Assembly (NCBI GenBank): GCA_021770065.1
Contig: JAETRR010000019.1
Span: 38,478-102,477, forward strand
DNA: 64,000 nt
From: Lachnoclostridium sp.
GTDB lineage: Bacteria > Bacillota > Clostridia > Lachnospirales > Lachnospiraceae
Direction: 5' to 3'
Shown here: piece by piece, positions 24,603-33,993 of the stretch
Layout of the letters: the number at the start of each line of letters is the position of its first letter
Numbering within the stretch: position 1 is the stretch's first letter
Translations under genes and position numbers: made by a program
The notes under the pieces: generated by a model
What the model was told of the DNA's origin: nothing
Database searches by the model: none
Seen by the model: only the letters and a program-made list of their open reading frames with translations

Positions 24603-25172
24603 TTATCCTTCCATGCTGTGCTTCCTGCGCTGCTTCTGTGTTTTTATCGTGTAAACCGCTACATACAAGTTCAGCAGCCCCTCCATCAGAAGCGTAATCC
24701 CCAGAAGAACCATAGCCCCGGAAACTCCGGCGCTTCCGAATGGATCAATGATAATCAGAAGCCCCAGAACACTGGCCAGCACTGCCGCCGCTCCAATCAG
24801 CCACCACTGCTCCAGGCCGAAGCGTCTGGCGTCAATGGCTGTCTGTATCTTCAAAAGTCCGTCCGTCAGAATTACAATGCCCAGGATCAGATTAAAAAAA
24901 CGCAGGACGCTTCCGCTGCGAAACAGCATCAAGATGCCGATGATCACTGCCAGTATTCCTCCCGCCAGGTCAAACTGAAAAGCCAGGCGGTACAGATCAT
25001 CCGACAGATAGCCGCATATTTTAAATGCTCCGCACACCACAAACAGAACTCCGATTCCCTTGCATATAAGCTCTGCGGAAACCTCCGGACAAAGAATTAA
25101 CAAAATACCGGCGATACAAAAAGCAGCAGATGTTGCCGCATAGCCTCCCTTTGCTATTCGAACTGTTGACAT
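24603..25172 (-). CDS. DUF308/HdeD-like membrane protein
   Basis: From the ATG at 25170-25172 (GGGAGTG site) the product is about 189 residues with six hydrophobic spans in pairs, for example AAFCIAGILLILCPEVSAEL and LAGGILAVIIGILMLFRSGS. The internal repetition of two-span units matches the HdeD/DUF308 family, linked to acid or envelope stress in enterobacteria. It sits between the TetR gene and the MMPL exporter, so an accessory envelope role is likely. Confidence 0.8.
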   Translation of the reverse strand: MSTVRIAKGGYAATSAAFCIAGILLILCPEVSAELICKGIGVLFVVCGAFKICGYLSDDLYRLAFQFDLAGGILAVIIGILMLFRSGSVLRFFNLILGIVILTDGLLKIQTAIDARRFGLEQWWLIGAAAVLASVLGLLIIIDPFGSAGVSGAMVLLGITLLMEGLLNLYVAVYTIKTQKQRRKHSMEG

Positions 25173-25240
25173 TCTTTTCACTCCCTTCTCTCTATGGTCT
25201 CTATTGTAACCAAAAAGGCTTTTCCATGAAACGGGCAGAA

Positions 25241-25274
25241 AAAGAGCGGTATACAAAATTCGTACACCGCTTTC
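25241..25274 (-). terminator. Terminator/operator-like hairpin after the TetR gene
   Basis: AAGCGGTGTACGAATTTTGT then ATACCGCTCTTTTT on the minus strand. The stem and T-run make it a terminator; its near-palindromic centre GTGTACGAATTTTGTATAC could also bind the TetR protein. Confidence 0.6.
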
Positions 25275-25339
25275 TTATTAACCAAAATTCAGACAAAAAG
25301 GCTTATCTGCCCAAAAACGCCTCATTACCTCCACAGGCT

Positions 25340-25915
25340 TTACTGTTTTTTCTTTCCGGCTCTCTGCCGTCCCTTTTCCATGGCTGCCGATATGCTTCCC
25401 TCCAGCAGAGCTCCCAGGCTTCGAATCATCTGCTCCGGATCTGCCTTCATTCCTTCCCCGACCCAGCCCAGCACCATTCCTGACAGGCCGCATTTATAAA
25501 AATGAATGATCAGCTCCCGGTCAAGCTCCGGCACATCCCCGGCAGTCTCAAGTCCTTCAGCCACCCGCCTTACAACCTCCTCGGCAATGCTGTTCAGATA
25601 CCGCTCCAGCTCTTCCCTGCTTACCGAATTATAAATGTGAAAAACCGCCCGTTTGTTGCTAAGGGCAAAATTGGCCGCTTCTATAAAGCCTTCCTCCAGA
25701 GATGCCACATCGGCATGCTTTGCAGTCACACGCTCTACTTCCTTGTCGATCACAAAGGTGAGCAGGGCGCGGATGTCTTCAAAATGATAATAAAAGGTAT
25801 TCCGATTGATTCCGCAGATGTCCACAATCTCCTTCACCGTTATCTTATCCAGAGGCTTCTCGTTCAGCAGCTCAAGAAACGCCTCCACAATCGCCTTTTT
25901 TGTAAATTGAGCCAT
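25340..25915 (-). CDS. TetR family transcriptional regulator
   Basis: 191 residues from the ATG behind AGGAAAGGAAG; an upstream in-frame ATG is less well supported. Helix-turn-helix KITVKEIVDICGINRNTFYY HF-type motif at residues about 25-48, followed by an all-helical ligand/dimer domain of the DhaS-like type (SREELERYLNSIAEEVVRRV). It heads a same-strand group with DUF308, MMPL and heptad-repeat genes, so it most likely controls this export operon. Confidence 0.88.
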   Translation of the reverse strand: MAQFTKKAIVEAFLELLNEKPLDKITVKEIVDICGINRNTFYYHFEDIRALLTFVIDKEVERVTAKHADVASLEEGFIEAANFALSNKRAVFHIYNSVSREELERYLNSIAEEVVRRVAEGLETAGDVPELDRELIIHFYKCGLSGMVLGWVGEGMKADPEQMIRSLGALLEGSISAAMEKGRQRAGKKKQ

Positions 25916-26057
25916 AAAAAAACTTCCTTTCCTGCCATTGCTATTGATTATAGCGGATTTTTTCATGGTTTTCAAGAAATGTTACCGGTCAAACAGGGAA
26001 GTTTGTTACCATGGAGCTGTGAATCAGCCTTCCTGGAATATCCGGGCAAAAAATAAG

Positions 26058-26128
26058 AGCGGGTGATGGGAATCGAACCCACGTGTCCAGCTTGGAAGGC
26101 TGGTGTTCTACCATTGAACTACACCCGC
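26058..26128 (-). tRNA. tRNA-Gly (anticodon TCC)
   Basis: 71 bases: acceptor GCGGGTG/CACCCGC, anticodon loop CTTCCAA, T-loop GTTCGATTC. It follows tRNA-Phe on the same transcript. Confidence 0.96.
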
Positions 26129-26151
26129 ATAATGCAATATTAAAATATGAA

Positions 26152-26224
<73 letters not shown>

Positions 26225-26265
26225 AGATAACATCTGTTGTGTGGTACTGCTTCACAACAGATGTT

Positions 26266-26294
26266 ATTGTACACGATTACCATATATTTGTCAA
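26266..26294 (-). promoter_or_regulatory. Promoter of the tRNA-Phe/tRNA-Gly unit, with leader hairpin
   Basis: Minus strand TTGACA (26289-26294), 17-base spacer, TACAAT (26266-26271). The leader has a 13-bp hairpin (AACATCTGTTGTG arms, 26228-26264) directly before tRNA-Phe. Confidence 0.8.
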
Positions 26295-26357
26295 CATTTT
26301 TTTAAAGAATCGGTGTCCCGGCCAAAGCTCTTTGACCCCATAACTGTATTGACTCCA

Positions 26358-26381
26358 CGCCAATCATCGGAGTGATTGGCG
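26358..26381 (-). terminator. Hairpin after the aldo/keto reductase gene
   Basis: CGCCAATCA pairs perfectly with TGATTGGCG, about 30 bases beyond the stop, but no clear T-run follows. Confidence 0.4.
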
Positions 26382-26409
26382 CGGGTGTGAAAGCTTACTT
26401 TCCCCAAAG

Positions 26410-27435
26410 CTACACTTTGACGCGTCCGGCCAGAATCTCCTTATAATCCTTGTAGTTCTTCTCCAGCAGCGCAGGCGTATCCAGCCCGAAAGGACATTTC
26501 TTTTTGCACGCATCACAATGCCTGCATTCTTCCACCTTCCTCATCTTCTCCTGAACTTCCGGTGTCAGCTGAAGTTCCGAGGGCGAGCGCCGGATAAGCT
26601 GGGACATTCTGGCACAGGTATTGATCTCGATTCCTGCCGGACAGGGCATACAGTAGCCGCAGGCACGACAGAAATCGGCCCCGAGCTCTTCCTTGTCTTT
26701 TGCAATCTCCGCCCGGATCTCCTCTGTCATCGCAGGCGGATTCTCTATGTAAGAGAGGAATTCCCCAAGCTCTTCCTCCCTCTGTATCCCCCAGATAGGA
26801 AGCACATTATCAAACTGGGCCAGAAATGCATATGCAGCGGCGGAGTTGGTCAGCAGCCCTCCGGAAAGCCCTTTCATAGCAATAAAACCCATATCCGCCT
26901 TCCTGCACTTCTCCACCAGTTCCAGTTCATGCTCCGTAGCCAGATAGCAGAAAGGAAACTGCAGAGTTTCATAAAGTCCGCTGTCAATCGCCTCATGGGC
27001 CACCTTTAGGCGGTGGTTTGTGATCCCGATGTGCCGGATCTTTCCCTCTGCCTTTGCCTCCAGCATGGCTTCATAGAGGCCGCTTCCGTCTCCGGGCTTC
27101 GGACAGAAAGGGGGATTGTGAAACTGGTACAGATCCACATAATCTGTCTGAAGGCACTCAAGCGAGGCATCCAGATCTCTCCGAAAATCCTCCGCCGTCT
27201 GAGCCATGGTCTTTGTCGCCAGATAAATCTGCTCCCGCACATCTTTCAATGCCCTGCCCAGCTTTTCTTCACTGTCCGTGTAAAATCTGGCCGTATCAAA
27301 AAAATTCATACCGCCCTCACAGGCTCTTTTCAGAAGCGCTGCAGCCGCCTCCTCACTGATCCTCTGAATAGGCAATGCTCCGAAACCATTCTTACAGGCT
27401 GCGATTCCTGTTTTTCCAAGTACTACCTGCTGCAT
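26410..27435 (-). CDS. Aldo/keto reductase with 4Fe-4S ferredoxin domain
   Basis: 341 residues. The N-terminal aldo/keto reductase barrel has FFDTARFYTDSEEKLGRAL (catalytic Asp/Tyr), ATKTMAQTA (Lys), and YQFHNPP (His). The C-terminal extension (from about 270) has two cysteine clusters, CRACGYCMPCPAGI and CRHCDACKKKCPFG, expected to hold iron-sulfur clusters. This fusion is common in Clostridia; it is a predicted oxidoreductase of unknown substrate. The start overlaps the 3' end of the GH13 gene by 44 bases and has its own GGAGGATAAGGAG site, so the overlap looks real. Confidence 0.88.
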   Translation of the reverse strand: MQQVVLGKTGIAACKNGFGALPIQRISEEAAAALLKRACEGGMNFFDTARFYTDSEEKLGRALKDVREQIYLATKTMAQTAEDFRRDLDASLECLQTDYVDLYQFHNPPFCPKPGDGSGLYEAMLEAKAEGKIRHIGITNHRLKVAHEAIDSGLYETLQFPFCYLATEHELELVEKCRKADMGFIAMKGLSGGLLTNSAAAYAFLAQFDNVLPIWGIQREEELGEFLSYIENPPAMTEEIRAEIAKDKEELGADFCRACGYCMPCPAGIEINTCARMSQLIRRSPSELQLTPEVQEKMRKVEECRHCDACKKKCPFGLDTPALLEKNYKDYKEILAGRVKV

Positions 27436-29545
27436 ACTGTTTTCTCCTTATCCTCCATTTCCTTCTGCCCTTCTCCGGCGGTATCTTCCGCTGCTCCTCA
27501 GGCTCTCTGCGCGTGCGCAGCACAGCCGCAGAACGGGGCGGCAGGAAAATCTCAATCGCTCCGCCGGACACAAGGTAGCAGGCTGTCTCAGTCGTAAATC
27601 CGTCTTCCACCGACAAAATCAGACGCTCCATCAAGGTTCCGTCAAATACCTCGCCAATCCAGACCGGGAGCGAAACCTTTTGTCCCTCTTCATTATTATT
27701 CACCACAACAAGAACCTGACTGTCTTTCGTAAACCGTATCAAGCCGATAATGCCGTGAAGAGCCAGAATAATCTTTCCCGATCCTGTCCTGCAGGCCTGA
27801 TTCTGCTTATGAATCCGAATCAGCTCCTTGTGGTATGCAATCAGCTCCTGATCCTCGTTCCCCCAGGGATAAGTCCGCCGGTTATCCGGATCCGTAAAGC
27901 CGCACAGTCCGGCCTCATCGCCATAATAAAGGGTCGGCGCCCCGGACCAGACCATCTGCAGGGCTACCGCTTCCCGAAACACTGCCTTTGAAATTCCCAC
28001 CGAGGCATCCTCGGAGCTCCGGCTCCCCAGGCGTCCCTCCATATGGCTGGTTCTGGTCAGAAACCGGGAATGATCATGATTGGACAGCTGATTCATGGCA
28101 ATCAGAAATGACGGCCCGTAAAAAGCCCCTATATTTTCACTTAAGGTTCCAAGAAGCGCCTGCTCATTGTTCAGCAGATCCCCGCGAAAATACTCGCTGT
28201 GTTTCTCCATTCCCGTCAGAAACCAGGTAACCGGCTCCATAAAGGAGTCATAGTTCATAATGGAATCCCACTCGTCGCCTCGCAGCCAAGCCGACGCGTC
28301 CCCGTAATGCTCGGCATAAATCACGGCATCCGGATTGGCCTCTTTCACACTGCTGCGGAATTCTTTCCAGAAATCATGGTTTTCATCCTCTTTAAACCCC
28401 AGGTCGGCTGCCACGTCCAGCCTCCATCCGTCCACAGAGTAAGGCGGTGAAACCCATTTCCTGCCAATATTCATAATATACTCCCGAAGCTCCGGCGACG
28501 TCTCGTAAGCAAGCTTTGGAAGCGTCATGTGGCCCCACCATCCGTCATAATATTCATTGTAGGGCCACTCATGCTCATTGTTAAACCGGAAAAACTCCCG
28601 ATAAGGGCTCAGCTCTGATACGTAGGCCCCTTTCTCATAATCGCCGCTGCTCTCATACAGCCGCTCCCGATCCAGCCATTTATTGAAGGAACCACAGTGA
28701 TTAAATACACCGTCCAGCAGAATCCGGATGCCGCGCTTATGAACCTCCTCCACAAAATGTTCAAAAAATTCATTGCTGGCTTCCAGATTCTCCCGGTTCA
28801 CCACACGCTGAATATACCGCTCCGCTTTCCGATTATCCAGTTCTCCCTCCGGCAGCAGCTCCCCACCATCTTTCTTAATTACAGTAAAATGAGGATCAAT
28901 ATAGTCATAATCCTGGCAGTCATACTTGTGATTGGAGGGCGAGACAAATATAGGATTCATATAAATCACTTCCACACCCAAATCCACCAGGTAATCCAGT
29001 TTATCCAGTATCCCCTGAAGATCTCCTCCATAAAAAGACCGTACATCCATGATGCCCGGGTACCGGTTCCAGTCTTCAACCTTCTCTGTCTGAGCGCCGA
29101 TATAACTGTACTCTCCCGTCATCACATCATTGGAGGGATCACCGTTACAGAACCGATCTACATAAATCTGATACATCACTGCACCTTTAGCCCAGTCCGG
29201 CGTAAAAAAACCCGGGACAATCCCAAAGGAATAAGCCCTCTGCAGATCCTCCGTAATTCCTCTCTTATTGTAAAACAGGCGCTCTTCCCCGGATCGTATC
29301 TCAAAATAGTAAAGCCTCCTGCGGCTCCCCACCCGCAGTTGAATCTGATAGTAGTCAAATCTCTCATTTGACTGGAACTTCTTCATAGGAAGCCTGTTTC
29401 CCTTGCTGATCAGATATACGGCATCCACATCATCCTTAGCCGTTCGGAAAACAACTGTTACCATATCTCCCGGATTAACCTCCATGGGAATCCGGTATTG
29501 GTTTGTTTCATCGGAAAAAAGTGCGTCTCTGTTAATCTTACTCAT
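27392..29545 (-). CDS. GH13 alpha-amylase-type glycosidase (neopullulanase-like)
   Basis: About 717 residues from ATG 29543-29545 (GGGAGAG site). N-terminal beta-sandwich (residues 1-110), then the GH13 barrel: DGVFNHCG (region I), DGWRLDVAAD with the nucleophile Asp (II), AVIYAEHYGDA with the acid Glu (III) and NQLSNHDHSRF (IV). The N-terminal domain and MYQIYVDRFCNGD fit neopullulanase/cyclomaltodextrinase-type enzymes that cut alpha-glucans. No signal peptide, so it acts on imported oligosaccharides. The last part overlaps the aldo/keto reductase gene. Its Arg/Lys-rich tail (PPEKGRRKWRIRRKQYAAGS) is unlike the family and may be an extension. Confidence 0.9.
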   Translation of the reverse strand: MSKINRDALFSDETNQYRIPMEVNPGDMVTVVFRTAKDDVDAVYLISKGNRLPMKKFQSNERFDYYQIQLRVGSRRRLYYFEIRSGEERLFYNKRGITEDLQRAYSFGIVPGFFTPDWAKGAVMYQIYVDRFCNGDPSNDVMTGEYSYIGAQTEKVEDWNRYPGIMDVRSFYGGDLQGILDKLDYLVDLGVEVIYMNPIFVSPSNHKYDCQDYDYIDPHFTVIKKDGGELLPEGELDNRKAERYIQRVVNRENLEASNEFFEHFVEEVHKRGIRILLDGVFNHCGSFNKWLDRERLYESSGDYEKGAYVSELSPYREFFRFNNEHEWPYNEYYDGWWGHMTLPKLAYETSPELREYIMNIGRKWVSPPYSVDGWRLDVAADLGFKEDENHDFWKEFRSSVKEANPDAVIYAEHYGDASAWLRGDEWDSIMNYDSFMEPVTWFLTGMEKHSEYFRGDLLNNEQALLGTLSENIGAFYGPSFLIAMNQLSNHDHSRFLTRTSHMEGRLGSRSSEDASVGISKAVFREAVALQMVWSGAPTLYYGDEAGLCGFTDPDNRRTYPWGNEDQELIAYHKELIRIHKQNQACRTGSGKIILALHGIIGLIRFTKDSQVLVVVNNNEEGQKVSLPVWIGEVFDGTLMERLILSVEDGFTTETACYLVSGGAIEIFLPPRSAAVLRTRREPEEQRKIPPEKGRRKWRIRRKQYAAGSTWKNRNRSL

Positions 29546-29625
29546 CTTCTTTCTCTCCCTTGGAACTATTTTATAATACACCGCTATAGATTACAAGATA
29601 GATTTTCGTTATATAAATAGGCAGT

Positions 29626-29660
29626 AAAAAAGACAGCCGTTACGTTCTGCTGTCTTTTTT
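29626..29660 (-). terminator. Terminator-like hairpin in the GH13 leader
   Basis: AAAAAAGACAGC pairs with GCTGTCTTTTTT, with T-runs on both strands. It lies between the candidate promoter at 29733-29762 and the GH13 start, so it could attenuate the gene. Confidence 0.75.
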
Positions 29661-29732
29661 AGGAGAAGGTATTTCTTTTACTTATGGGGTGTAGCAAAAA
29701 CTATATAATGTATTGGGGGTTTTACAAGTACT

Positions 29733-29762
29733 ATTATAGCATAGTTTCAAAATAAGTGTGCA
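29733..29762 (-). promoter_or_regulatory. Candidate promoter of the GH13 gene
   Basis: TATAAT on the minus strand (29733-29738) with a weak -35 (TGCACA, 29757-29762) at an 18-base spacer. Confidence 0.5.
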
Positions 29763-29805
29763 CAAACTTAACAAAAATTGCATATCGTTTTTGTTAGATT
29801 TTCAC

Positions 29806-29834
29806 AAAAGAATTCCGTCATAATGACGGAATTC
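29806..29834 (-). terminator. Terminator after ftsH
   Basis: Palindrome GAATTCCGTCA/TGACGGAATTC followed by TTTTGTG on the minus strand, about 20 bases past the ftsH stop. Confidence 0.85.
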
Positions 29835-29855
29835 CCTAAGTAAAACATTGATTTC

Positions 29856-31691
29856 CTATGATTCAAAAAGCAGCTTATCCTTATCTTCCTCAAAAAGAGC
29901 CTCGAATTCTTCCCGTGTAATCCGCTCTTTCTCAAGAAGCAGCTCTGCGGCCTCGTCCAGCACTCTGCGGTGCACCAGGATAATCTCCTTCGCTTTCTGG
30001 TAGCATTCATCCACAATGCGCTTAATCTCCATATCAATCTTGCTGGCCACCGCCTCGCCGTACCCCTTGGTATGGCCGAAATCCCTTCCGATAAAGACCT
30101 CCTCATCGGAATCATAATTTACAAGCCCCAGAGCCTCAGACATTCCGTATTTGGTCACCATGGCCCGTGCCACGCCGGTCGCCTGCTTAATATCCTGGGA
30201 AGCGCCCGTGGTAATATCATCAAAAATCAGTTCCTCTGCAATACGGCCTCCTAAGGATACCTGGATATCCTGCAGCATTTTCCCCTTGGTGTTGAACATG
30301 TCGTCTCTTTCCGGGAGGGGCATCGTATATCCCGCCGCTCCCATACCCGTAGGAATGATGGATACCGTGTAGACCGGTCCCACATCCGGGAGCACATGGA
30401 ACAGAATTGCGTGTCCTGCTTCATGGTAAGCAGTGATACGCTTCTCCTTTTCGGAAACCACCCGGCTCTTTTTCTCTGCACCGATCCCCACCTTCACAAA
30501 GGATTTGCGGATATCGCTCTGGAGAATATACTGTCGATCCTCCTTGGCCGCAAAAATAGCCGCCTCGTTCATCAGATTCTCCAGATCCGCTCCTGTCATC
30601 CCGGCGGTCGTCTGTGCCACCTGCTTTAAGTCCACATCCTCCGCCAGAGGTTTATCCTTGGCATGTACCTGCAGTATCTCCTCACGGCCCCGGACATCCG
30701 GCCTTCCTACCATAATCTTCCGGTCAAAACGTCCCGGACGCAGAATAGCCGGATCAAGAATATCCACCCGGTTCGTAGCCGCCATAACAATGATGCCCTC
30801 ATTTACGCCGAAACCGTCCATCTCCACCAAAAGCTGGTTTAAGGTCTGTTCACGCTCGTCATGGCCGCCGCCCATGCCGCTTCCCCGGCGCCTGGCCACC
30901 GCATCAATCTCATCAATAAACACAATGCAGGGATGGTTCCGCTTCGCATCGGCAAATAAATCCCTCACTCTGGAGGCTCCCACACCTACAAACATCTCCA
31001 CAAAATCAGAACCGGAAATGCTGAAAAAAGGCACGCCCGCTTCTCCCGCCACCGCCTTGGCCAGCAGCGTTTTCCCTGTTCCGGGAGGTCCCTCCAGCAG
31101 CACGCCCTTGGGAATCCGTGCTCCTACTTTGATATATTTCTGAGGCATCTTCAGAAAATCCACTATTTCCCGGAGATCTTCTTTTTCCTCCTGAAGCCCC
31201 GCCACATCCTTAAAAGTAGTATGAATCTGTTCCTGTGTGGTCATTTTTGCACGGCTTCTTCCAAAGTCCATCATCCGGTTATTCCCGCCGCCGGCCTGGC
31301 GGTTCATCAGCATCATCATGGCGAATACCACCACAACCGCCACCAGAAGCGGAACTCCGAGGCTCTGAAGCCAGCTCTGGCTCCTTACGTTATCATAAGC
31401 CACCGGAACGTCTGCCTTCTGAAGCAGCCTGCCTGCCTCCACCGTATCCGGGACATTGACTTTCTCTGTCGTTCCGTCCGTCTTTGTCAGCTCCACCGTT
31501 CCCGTAGGCGCTGCCGCGTTCTGGGTAATCACAGCCTGCACTACCTTCCCTGACTGGACATCCTCCTCAAATTGGGTATAGGTATACAGGTTCTGCATCT
31601 CCGTCCTTCTTGCAAACTCCGATACAAAAAACAGGAGCATTGCCAGGAGAAGCAGATAAAAAAATGATGCCCTGTATTGTCTGTTGTTCAA
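29856..31691 (-). CDS. ftsH: ATP-dependent zinc metalloprotease FtsH
   Basis: 611 residues. N-terminal span ([20 protein letters not shown]), small external domain, second span ([17 protein letters not shown]), then AAA+ ATPase ([23 protein letters not shown]; second region of homology with RPGRFDRKI) and peptidase M41 with HEAGH and a late Asp. It degrades membrane and regulatory proteins. The start is TTG at 31689-31691 behind AGGAGGAACAATT; the site comes from the edge of a family-2 hairpin repeat. Last gene of the spoIIE-tilS-hpt-ftsH cluster. Confidence 0.96.
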   Translation of the reverse strand: MNNRQYRASFFYLLLLAMLLFFVSEFARRTEMQNLYTYTQFEEDVQSGKVVQAVITQNAAAPTGTVELTKTDGTTEKVNVPDTVEAGRLLQKADVPVAYDNVRSQSWLQSLGVPLLVAVVVVFAMMMLMNRQAGGGNNRMMDFGRSRAKMTTQEQIHTTFKDVAGLQEEKEDLREIVDFLKMPQKYIKVGARIPKGVLLEGPPGTGKTLLAKAVAGEAGVPFFSISGSDFVEMFVGVGASRVRDLFADAKRNHPCIVFIDEIDAVARRRGSGMGGGHDEREQTLNQLLVEMDGFGVNEGIIVMAATNRVDILDPAILRPGRFDRKIMVGRPDVRGREEILQVHAKDKPLAEDVDLKQVAQTTAGMTGADLENLMNEAAIFAAKEDRQYILQSDIRKSFVKVGIGAEKKSRVVSEKEKRITAYHEAGHAILFHVLPDVGPVYTVSIIPTGMGAAGYTMPLPERDDMFNTKGKMLQDIQVSLGGRIAEELIFDDITTGASQDIKQATGVARAMVTKYGMSEALGLVNYDSDEEVFIGRDFGHTKGYGEAVASKIDMEIKRIVDECYQKAKEIILVHRRVLDEAAELLLEKERITREEFEALFEEDKDKLLFES

Positions 31692-31700
31692 AATTGTTCC

Positions 31701-31807
31701 TCCTATTCCAGTTCCGTAATATCCTTCCAGTACACCTTAGTCTAAATCAATTTCCAGCCACAAGTACATGTGTCTGTAAATTGATTTGTGCACTGTCAGG
31801 ATATTAC
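31701..31807 (-). repeat. Hairpin repeat family 2, copy D (upstream of ftsH)
   Basis: GTAATATCC (31716 on) pairs with GGATATTAC (to 31807), AAATCAATTT with AAATTGATTT. The centre CCAGCCACAAGTACATGTG matches copies at 35408 and 43017. Its 3' edge on the minus strand, CGGAACTGGAATAGGAGG, provides the ftsH ribosome binding site. Confidence 0.8.
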
Positions 31808-31838
31808 TATTCTAAGTCGCTGCGCGACGGCACTAAAG

Positions 31839-31930
31839 GGTAAAGTCGCTTCGACACACTGGTAGTGAGAGGAACTTTCATTCGAAAGGCACTCATGAAA
31901 GTTCCTCTCGTGCGCCTTTGCGACTTTACC
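31839..31930. repeat. Long hairpin between hpt and ftsH
   Basis: GGTAAAGTCGC pairs with GCGACTTTACC, and GAGAGGAACTTTCAT with ATGAAAGTTCCTCTC, a 92-base two-part stem about 30 bases beyond the hpt stop. No T-run. The remaining intergenic bases show no gene. Confidence 0.8.
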
Positions 31931-31960
31931 ATCCAGCAATAATATTTCCTGTCACATTTT

Positions 31961-32488
31961 CTAATCTGCAAATTCGATAATGCCGATATAGGGAAGATTC
32001 CGATATCTCTGATCGTAATCAAGGCCGTAACCCACCACAAATTCATCCGGAATCTGAAAGCCCGTATACTTCACTTCCACATCCACCACTCTGCGCGAAG
32101 GCTTATCCAGCAGTGTGCAGATCGTCATGCTTTTGGGATTCCTCTGCCCGAGCAGCTTTACCAGGTGGTTCAGCGTCCGTCCGGAATCTATAATATCCTC
32201 CACAATAATTACATTTTTCCCCTGAAGGGGTTCATCCAAGTCCTTGCTCAGCCGCACGACACCGCTGGATTTCGTCTCTGCGCCATAGCTGGAAACCTGC
32301 ATGAAATCAATGGTCAGCGGCAATGTGATCCGCTTGGCCAGTTCACAGACAAAAAAGATACTTCCCTTCAAAATGCAGATTAAATGAACCTCCTGCCCTG
32401 CGAAATCTTCGCTGATCTTCTGTCCCAGCTCCTGAATCTTTGCATCAACCTCGTCCTCCGGAATCATTATTCGGACTTTCTCTGCCAT
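31961..32488 (-). CDS. hpt: Hypoxanthine phosphoribosyltransferase
   Basis: 175-residue purine-salvage enzyme. The PRPP-binding signature VIIVEDIIDSGRTLNHLV and the substrate region SSYGAETKSSG and FVVGYGLDYDQRYRNLPYIG are typical of HPRT. The start (GGAGGAGAGGAAG site) overlaps the end of tilS by 44 bases; tilS-hpt coupling is conserved in Firmicutes, though this overlap is long. Confidence 0.96.
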   Translation of the reverse strand: MAEKVRIMIPEDEVDAKIQELGQKISEDFAGQEVHLICILKGSIFFVCELAKRITLPLTIDFMQVSSYGAETKSSGVVRLSKDLDEPLQGKNVIIVEDIIDSGRTLNHLVKLLGQRNPKSMTICTLLDKPSRRVVDVEVKYTGFQIPDEFVVGYGLDYDQRYRNLPYIGIIEFAD

Positions 32489-33881
32489 CTTCCTCTCCTC
32501 CGTATATCTGTACTTTCAAAATCTGTCCTGTATCTTCTGTCACTTTATATCTCTCACTGATCCGCATACCCGGAATCCAGATTATATGGCTTTCGTCTGC
32601 CAGAAGAAAGAGCTCATCCCGTTCACGAAGCGGAATCTTCTGGTCAATCAGATAATCTTTCAGTTTCTTTCTGCCGTGCTCCCGGTTAATTTCAAGGTAA
32701 TCCCCCGGTCTGCGTCTGCGGATCACCGGATAATTTTCTATTTTATCATAATCAAACCATTTCGTATATGTTTTTTGCGGAATAATTTGATTTTTTTCGG
32801 TTTTTTCCAGAGAAAAAACCCAATTTTTTTCTCCTGCCATGCAGCTTCCCGGAATCTCCGGGCGAAAACACTTCTCTGTGCTCCCGGCAGGCTCTGACTC
32901 TGCAGAGTACAGATACACGCCTCCGTATGCCCGAACCGCCCGGCGCCCTCCCGGCAGGCAGAAGCTGCTTCCCGTCTGCTTCTCAAACAAGCCTCTTACC
33001 ATCTCAATGTGGCGCCTGTCCACATTCTTCAGCCCTCCGTCCGTCTGTGCGATGCAGCTCCGGATTAGGCGGCTCCCCAGAAGGGCGGGAAGATGCCCGA
33101 AGGCATCCTCCGGAATAAAGCACCCTTGTGCATCCCGGCGCACATATTTATCGTAAGCCTTCCCTGTCTCTTCTGCCAGATAGTGCTCAATCTCTGACAA
33201 TTCCTCCGCCGTCCGGATCATATGGCGTACTGCACCCTCATTAATCTGCTCCCTGGCACAGGTCAAAATTGTATGGCGGATCCTGTTTCTGGTATAAGCC
33301 TCTTCCTGATTTGTGCTGTCGGTACACCAGGAGATCCTTTCTTCCCGGAGCCATGCAATAATATCCTGTCTCTCCACACAGAGCAGCGGACGGATCAGCC
33401 CGTCTCTCTCCGGCTCCATGCCCGCCAGTCCCTTAAGCCCCGTTCCCCGAAAGAGATGGAACAGCATGGTCTCAGCCTGATCGTCCCCGTGATGGCCCAC
33501 GGCAATCCGATTGCAGCCCGATTTCACGGCCTCTTCCCGGAAGATCTCATAGCGGCAGATTCTGCCCGCCTCTTCCAGTGTCATCTTATCCCGTTCGGCC
33601 CGCTCCCGTACCCGGCAAAAGACACACTTCAGAGGTACGCCCTGCTCTCTGCAGAGCTTTTCAACAAACTCCTGATCCCTCCAGGCTTCCTCGCCCCTCA
33701 GACCGTGATTCACATGGACGGCCGTCAGCTCAAAGTCCAGTTCTTCTTTTAATTTCAGCAATACGAAAAGCAGGCATACGGAATCCGGCCCTCCCGACAC
33801 GCCTGCCAGCACCCGATCCTTTGGCCGTATAAGCTGTTTCTCTCTGACAAATGTGCTGATTTTTGAAAGCACCGCCTCCAT
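32445..33881 (-). CDS. tilS: tRNA(Ile)-lysidine synthase
   Basis: 478 residues. PP-loop ATPase motif VLAGVSGGPDSVCLL near residue 25, HVNHGLRGEEAWRDQEFVE and the TDSTNQEEAYTRNRIRH signature identify TilS, which modifies C34 of the AUA-reading tRNA-Ile. The C-terminal substrate-binding domain holds RRRRPGDYLEINREHGRKKL. Between spoIIE and hpt as in Bacillus and Clostridia. Confidence 0.95.
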   Translation of the reverse strand: MEAVLSKISTFVREKQLIRPKDRVLAGVSGGPDSVCLLFVLLKLKEELDFELTAVHVNHGLRGEEAWRDQEFVEKLCREQGVPLKCVFCRVRERAERDKMTLEEAGRICRYEIFREEAVKSGCNRIAVGHHGDDQAETMLFHLFRGTGLKGLAGMEPERDGLIRPLLCVERQDIIAWLREERISWCTDSTNQEEAYTRNRIRHTILTCAREQINEGAVRHMIRTAEELSEIEHYLAEETGKAYDKYVRRDAQGCFIPEDAFGHLPALLGSRLIRSCIAQTDGGLKNVDRRHIEMVRGLFEKQTGSSFCLPGGRRAVRAYGGVYLYSAESEPAGSTEKCFRPEIPGSCMAGEKNWVFSLEKTEKNQIIPQKTYTKWFDYDKIENYPVIRRRRPGDYLEINREHGRKKLKDYLIDQKIPLRERDELFLLADESHIIWIPGMRISERYKVTEDTGQILKVQIYGGEEDGRESPNNDSGGRG

Positions 33882-33993
33882 ACGCCTCCCTTTTCCCGTT
33901 CCGGACAGATATATTTAATCACAGTATACAGGCGCTTCCCTTCAAAAGTCAACATCTGTTATTTTACTGCCCGCTTCGTGAACAGCAGCCCGC

